A stretch of 64,000 bases of DNA, from assembly GCF_013364275.1 (NCBI RefSeq), contig NZ_CP054932.1, positions 620,001-684,000 on the forward strand, given 5' to 3'. The notes under the pieces are model-generated. The model saw nothing but the letters and a program-made list of their open reading frames with translations, was not told the origin of the DNA and did no database searches. Below, piece by piece: positions 60,013 to 64,000 of the stretch. How positions within the stretch are numbered: the stretch's first letter is position 1; every line of letters begins with the position of its first letter. Origin of the DNA: Actinomadura sp. NAK00032 (GTDB lineage: Bacteria; Actinomycetota; Actinomycetes; Streptosporangiales; Streptosporangiaceae). The translations under genes and the position numbers were made by a program.

Positions 60013-61109
60013 CGGGTCGGGAGATGATGCGGGCGGCCGTCCTGGAAAGGCACGGCGAGCCGGACGGGTCGTACGTCCGCTCTTGGCCGCGGCCGGTGCC
60101 GGGCCCCGGCGAAGTGCTGGTCGCGGTCCGCACCGTCACCACGGCGTCCTTCGACGTGCAGGCGCGCAGGCGGCCGATCACGGAACTGCCGAGGATCCTC
60201 GGGCAGGACCCCGCCGGGGTGGTCGCAGAGACCGGGGGCGGGGCGACCCGTTTCCGCGTCGGCGACCGCGTCACCGTCGGCGGCTTCCAGCCGTGCGGTT
60301 CGTGCGAGCCCTGCCGCGAAGGACGTCCGTTCTGCGACCGGCACGAAGTGCTCGGCATACAGCGCGACGGCGGCCAGGCCGAGTACGTCACGGTGCCCGA
60401 AGACCTCGTGGTGCCCATTCCGGACGGCATCGGGTTCGCCGAGGCGTCCATCATGGCCATCACCTACCCGGTCGCCTGGAACCTGATCAGCGTCAACGGA
60501 GAGGTCCGCCCCGGCGACCGCGTACTGGTCATGGCCGCGGCCGGCGGTCTCGGCCTGGCCTGCGTCCAAGTCGCCCGCTCACTGGGCGCGCACGTCGTCG
60601 CGGCGGTCGGCGCGCGGTGGAAGGCCGATCGGCTCCGGGAACTCCTCGGCATCGACTCGGTCGTCGACTACTCGCGGCCGGACTGGACCGAAGACGTACA
60701 CCGGATCACCGGGAGGGCCGGAGTCGACCTCGTCGCGGACAACATCTCCGACCCCGCGCTGTTCGAGGACACGCTGCGGCTGCTGGCGGCCGGCGGCCGC
60801 CTCGTCACCTGCGGGGCGCACGGCGGGGGAGTCGTCAGCGTCGACATCCGCCGGCTGTACCTCAACCGCCAGTCGATCATCGGGGTGAACATCCCCGGCC
60901 GGGACGTCGTGACCGCGGTCTGGCGGAACATCGAGCGGGGACGGCTGCCGGCGCCCCCGCTCGTCGAGGAGTTCACGCTCGACGACCTTCCGGACGTGCA
61001 CCGCCTGATCGCCGCCCGGAAGACCATCGGGCGCACGCTCATCAGGGTGAGCGAGAACGGCCCGGCGGGCGGCTTCCATCCGAACGACCATGACACCCAG
61101 GAGTCCTAG
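60009..61109 (+). CDS. MDR-family alcohol dehydrogenase/reductase with structural zinc only
   Basis: A 366-residue medium-chain dehydrogenase. The structural-zinc lobe is intact (CGSCEPCREGRPFC), but the first catalytic-zinc Cys is absent (VTTASFDVQAR) and the usual GHE reads GQDPAG, so catalytic zinc is unlikely. The Rossmann motif is AAAGGLGLACVQVA. This pattern occurs in NADPH-dependent enoyl reductases. It may reduce a double bond in a catabolic intermediate. GTG 60009 overlaps the FAH stop; its TAG overlaps the next gene's GTG. Confidence 0.85.
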   Translation: MTGREMMRAAVLERHGEPDGSYVRSWPRPVPGPGEVLVAVRTVTTASFDVQARRRPITELPRILGQDPAGVVAETGGGATRFRVGDRVTVGGFQPCGSCEPCREGRPFCDRHEVLGIQRDGGQAEYVTVPEDLVVPIPDGIGFAEASIMAITYPVAWNLISVNGEVRPGDRVLVMAAAGGLGLACVQVARSLGAHVVAAVGARWKADRLRELLGIDSVVDYSRPDWTEDVHRITGRAGVDLVADNISDPALFEDTLRLLAAGGRLVTCGAHGGGVVSVDIRRLYLNRQSIIGVNIPGRDVVTAVWRNIERGRLPAPPLVEEFTLDDLPDVHRLIAARKTIGRTLIRVSENGPAGGFHPNDHDTQES

Positions 61110-62062
61110 TGCCCACTCCGCTGCCGCTCGAACAGCGGTCCACCCCCCGCGTGTCGCCGATCACGCACACGAGATACCTCGCCATCGGCGTCCCCGACTA
61201 CCACAAGTCCGTCGACTTCTACGGCTCGACCTGGGGTCTGCGGCCCGTCGTGGACGACACCGGGGTGACCTTCTTCGCCGCCGAGGGCAGCGAGGAGCAG
61301 TTCGTGCTCCGTGTGCGCGCGGCCGAGCAGCGGCGCCTCGACCTGATGGCGCTCGCCGTCTCCACACCGGCCGAGGTCGACCGGCTGGCCGAGTCCCTCG
61401 CGCGGGCCGGAGTGCGGCTCGACCTCACGCCGGCGTCGCTGACGGCTCCGGGCGGGGGTTACGGGTTCCGGTTCTTCGACCCTGACGGCCGCCTCGTCGA
61501 GATCTCCTGCGAGGTCGCGACCCGCGAGGCACGGGTGATCGAGGAGCGCGAGGACATCCCGAGCAAGCTCAGCCATGTGGTGTTCAACACCGGGGACCTG
61601 GCGCGGACGATCGCCTTCTACGAACGCCATCTGGGCTTCCGGATCTCCGACTGGGTGGAGGACCGGATGGTCTTCATGCGCTGCGGGCGCGACCACCACA
61701 CGCTGGGGTTCGCGGCCGCCGCCCACGCCTCCCTCAACCATGTCTCGTTCGAGATGCGCGGCATCGAGGAGTACATGCGGGGGACCGGACGGCTGACCAG
61801 GGCCGGGTTCCCCGTGCTCTGGGGTCCCGGGCGGCACGGGCCCGGCGATAACACCTTCTCCTACTTCCGCTCGCCGGACGGCAACGTGGTCGAGTACACC
61901 ACCGCGCTCCTGCAGGTCGACGAGAGCACCTGGGTGCCCTGCCGGTGGGACGGCGGCGGCGAGGAGGCCGACCAGTGGGGGACGGCGGGTCCCATCGACG
62001 AGTTCATCCCGGTCGCGGTCGGGGACCCCGACCCGGGCCTATGGACACCGCCTCCGTTCTGA
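61109..62062 (+). CDS. type I extradiol dioxygenase (two-domain VOC)
   Basis: A 317-residue protein with two VOC domains. The iron ligands fit His156 (KLSHVVFNT), His211 (LNHVSFEM) and Glu262 (VVEYTT), the 2-His-1-Glu set of BphC-type enzymes. It should cleave a catechol or similar diol meta to the hydroxyls. It is only distantly like the dioxygenase at 13004, so it is not a recent copy. GTG 61109 shares a base with the previous stop, indicating coupled translation. With the FAH and MDR genes it suggests a second ring-cleavage branch in this operon. Confidence 0.87.
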   Translation: MPTPLPLEQRSTPRVSPITHTRYLAIGVPDYHKSVDFYGSTWGLRPVVDDTGVTFFAAEGSEEQFVLRVRAAEQRRLDLMALAVSTPAEVDRLAESLARAGVRLDLTPASLTAPGGGYGFRFFDPDGRLVEISCEVATREARVIEEREDIPSKLSHVVFNTGDLARTIAFYERHLGFRISDWVEDRMVFMRCGRDHHTLGFAAAAHASLNHVSFEMRGIEEYMRGTGRLTRAGFPVLWGPGRHGPGDNTFSYFRSPDGNVVEYTTALLQVDESTWVPCRWDGGGEEADQWGTAGPIDEFIPVAVGDPDPGLWTPPPF

Positions 62063-62090
62063 CCTGCCGCTTCCACGATTCAGGAGAGTC

Positions 62091-63347
62091 ATGACCGGCA
62101 CAGTTCCGCCCGAGGATCGAGATGAAGACCGGCCCGCCGGGCGAGGCGCGTCCGGACCACTGGCCGGAGTGCGCGTCATCGAGTTGGGTTCCGTCGTGGC
62201 CGGCCCCTTCGCGGGTCGCCTGCTCGCGGACCTCGGCGCCGACGTGATCAAGGTTGAGGCCCCGGGACGTCCCGATCCCCTGCGCCACTGGGGGCAGGAG
62301 TCGTACCGCGGGCACAAGCTCTGGTGGACCGTGCACGCCAGGAACAAGCGCTGCGTCACGCTCGACCTCCGCACCGAGCGGGCGCAGCAGCTGCTCCTGG
62401 CCATGGTCGCCACCGCGGACGTGGTGGTGGAGAACTTCCGTCCGGGCACGCTCGCACGCTGGAACATCGACTATCCGCACATGCGGCGCGCCAACCCCGG
62501 GATCGTCCTCTGCCAGATCTCCGGCTTCGGGCAGACCGGACCCTACAGCCAGCGTGCCGGCTACGCCTCCGTGGCCGAGGCCATGAGCGGTCTCCGGGCC
62601 CTGAACGGATACCCGGGGCAGGCCCCGCCGCGCATGGGCATCTCGCTCGGAGACTCGCTCGCGGGCATGTTCGCGGTCCAGGGCGTCCTCGCCGCGCTCC
62701 TGCACCGCGACCGCACGGGCGAGGGTCAGGTCGTCGACGTGGCGCTCACCGAATCATGCATTGCGCTGCTGGAGTCGGTCATCCCCGAATTCGATCGCCT
62801 GGGCCGGATCCGCGAACCCGGCGGGACTCGCCTTGACGGGATAGCCCCCTCGAACCTCTTCCGCTCCAAGGACGGGATCTGGGTCGTCATCGCCGCGAAT
62901 CAGGACACCCTGTTCAAGCGGCTGTGCGAGGTGATGGACAGGCGCGAACTCGCCACCGACCCGCGCTACCGCGATCACGAGGCCCGTGCCGCCAACCAGG
63001 ACGCCATCGAGGGCATCGTCGCCGAATGGGCCGGGCGGCACGACGCCCTCCATATCCAGGAGGTGCTGGCCGGGAGCGGTGTCGCCGCCGGCCCCGTGTA
63101 CACGGTGGACCAGGTCGTCAGCGACCCCCAGTTCCTGGCCCGGGGCATGCTCACTCCGCATTTCGACGAGCGGCTCGGTGAGGAGGTGCTCGGGCCGGGA
63201 GTGGTCCCCCGGTTCTCGGCCACGCCCGGTTCGGTGCGGTGGGCCGGCCCCGCGGTACCGGGGGCGCACAACGCCGACGTGTATCCCGAACTACTCGGTC
63301 TGACAGCGACCGACCTTGAGGAGTTGGCCGATGAAGGCGTCATCTGA
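62091..63347 (+). CDS. CaiB/BaiF family (class III) CoA-transferase
   Basis: A 418-residue class III CoA-transferase. Family segments: VIELGSVVAGPFAGRLLADL, ADVIKVEAPGRPDPLR, VVVENFRPG, ISGFGQTGPYSQRAGY and GEGQVVDVALTESC. It moves CoA between carboxylic acids through an enzyme Asp-thioester. The next gene is HMG-CoA-lyase-like, so it probably activates a branched or hydroxy-dicarboxylic acid for C-C cleavage (citramalate-type chemistry). AGGAGAG precedes the ATG. Confidence 0.9.
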   Translation: MTGTVPPEDRDEDRPAGRGASGPLAGVRVIELGSVVAGPFAGRLLADLGADVIKVEAPGRPDPLRHWGQESYRGHKLWWTVHARNKRCVTLDLRTERAQQLLLAMVATADVVVENFRPGTLARWNIDYPHMRRANPGIVLCQISGFGQTGPYSQRAGYASVAEAMSGLRALNGYPGQAPPRMGISLGDSLAGMFAVQGVLAALLHRDRTGEGQVVDVALTESCIALLESVIPEFDRLGRIREPGGTRLDGIAPSNLFRSKDGIWVVIAANQDTLFKRLCEVMDRRELATDPRYRDHEARAANQDAIEGIVAEWAGRHDALHIQEVLAGSGVAAGPVYTVDQVVSDPQFLARGMLTPHFDERLGEEVLGPGVVPRFSATPGSVRWAGPAVPGAHNADVYPELLGLTATDLEELADEGVI

Positions 63348-63389
63348 GACCACGGGTCGCGTCCGCCGCGGGAACCGGCGGCACCGCCG

Positions 63390-64000
63390 ATGACGACTCC
63401 GCCCCGATCTCGTCTCGACATCCGCGAAGTGGGCCCGCGTGACGGGCTGCAAAACGAACCGCCCATCTCCACCGAGGCCAAACTCGACATCATCGAGCAC
63501 CTCGTCCGAGCGGGCGCCCGCCGTATCGAGGCGACGTCGTTCGTCTCGCCGCGCGCGGTCCCCGCTCTCGCGGACGCGGCGGACGTGGCCGCGGCCCTGC
63601 CGCAGTGGCCCGACGTCCAGTGGTCCGCCCTGGTCGCCAGCATGAGGGGAGCGGAGAGGGCCGTCGCGGCCGGCATCGTCGAGATCGAGTACGTCGTCTC
63701 CGCGGCGGACGGGCACAACAAGGCCAACGTCGGGCGCACGACCGAGCAGTCGCTGCAGCTCATCCCCCAGGTGGCGGACGTGGTCCGGCAGGCCGGCGGA
63801 GTGCTCGAGGTGATCGTCGCGACGGCCTGGGACTGTCCCTTCGACGGCGAGACGCCGCCGGCCCGCACACGCGACGTCGTCGCGCGCGCGATCGACGGCG
63901 GTGCCGAACGCCTCTGCCTCGCCGACACCATCGGCACCGTGACACCGGGCCGGCTGACGGCGCTGCTGGAGGCGACGCGTCGTATCGCACCTGGCGTGGA
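63390..64000 (+). CDS. HMG-CoA lyase-like (HMGL-family) protein, 3' end outside window
   Basis: The first 203 codons of a DRE-TIM barrel lyase starting at ATG 63390. The active-site motif REVGPRDGLQNE (residues 12-23) is diagnostic for HMG-CoA lyase and relatives; FVSPRAVPALADA, DGHNKANVGRT and LADTIGTVTPG follow as expected. It cleaves a 3-hydroxyacyl-CoA, such as HMG-CoA or citramalyl-CoA, to acetyl-CoA and a keto acid. The gene runs past base 64000. It follows the CoA-transferase gene by 42 bases and very likely acts on its product. Confidence 0.92.
   Translation, partial: MTTPPRSRLDIREVGPRDGLQNEPPISTEAKLDIIEHLVRAGARRIEATSFVSPRAVPALADAADVAAALPQWPDVQWSALVASMRGAERAVAAGIVEIEYVVSAADGHNKANVGRTTEQSLQLIPQVADVVRQAGGVLEVIVATAWDCPFDGETPPARTRDVVARAIDGGAERLCLADTIGTVTPGRLTALLEATRRIAPGV

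Noticed and set aside
1..64000. Insertion sequence, integrase or prophage
   Set aside because: No transposase, integrase or phage structural gene and no flanking inverted repeats were seen.

Overview
The window is very GC-rich and gene-dense, with frequent GTG starts, 4-base ATGA/GTGA overlaps, many TetR-type regulators, DrrAB/DHA2-type exporters, LAL regulators and an rpfA-type c-di-AMP riboswitch in front of an NlpC/P60 hydrolase. This is typical of a filamentous actinomycete chromosome. An Actinomadura/Thermomonosporaceae-like host is my inference. I see no rRNA, tRNA, CRISPR array, insertion sequence or phage gene.

Layout. 1-4330: a gene end, a small secreted protein, then a metal-stress block (DHA2 exporter diverging from a His-rich DUF4396 membrane protein over two CsoR-like boxes, followed by a BlaI-like repressor and an M56 peptidase). 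4386-6543: two riboswitch-controlled genes, c-di-AMP (NlpC/P60) and yybP-ykoY manganese (GDT1-type exporter). 6869-9720: TetR, aldo/keto reductase and quinone-reductase-like genes, with duplicated gene ends. 9846-14769: IclR and TetR regulators and an mhpABC-like meta-cleavage set. 14865-22548: a Tat-type secreted protein, a TetR-wHTH-short PPDK operon divergent from a DrrAB-type exporter, and a TetR/enoyl-CoA hydratase pair. 22591-27695: a two-component system, a wrecked ABC ATPase gene and its intact FtsX-like permease. 28309-33357: a 1682-residue membrane-anchored protein with two STAND NTPase modules and a TPR tail.

The most unusual region is 33352-39755. A tightly overlapping minus-strand operon encodes a P450, a cyclooxygenase-like haem dioxygenase, a lipase fused to an acetoacetate-decarboxylase-like domain, and a 78-residue helical protein. 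It diverges from an acyl-CoA desaturase. Together they could desaturate, release, dioxygenate and rearrange a fatty acid, a bacterial split version of the fungal dioxygenase-P450 (Ppo/linoleate diol synthase) fusions. I propose it as a candidate oxylipin pathway.

39781-50611 holds a DHA2 exporter with a WYL regulator, a UvrA2-type protein, a LAL-regulator remnant, a Tat-exported metallo-hydrolase, an intact LAL regulator and a polysaccharide deacetylase. 51650-64000 is a catabolic island around a GntR/FCD regulator. To its left are NicD-, NicX- and PicC-like enzymes, to its right a NicF-like amidase, a NitT/TauT-type ABC importer and a second ring-cleavage/CoA module (FAH, MDR, extradiol dioxygenase, CaiB, HMG-CoA-lyase-like). 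The same GntR-type operator flanks the regulator on both sides. The NicX/D/F set predicts opening of 2,5-dihydroxypyridine to maleate, probably from picolinate or nicotinate.
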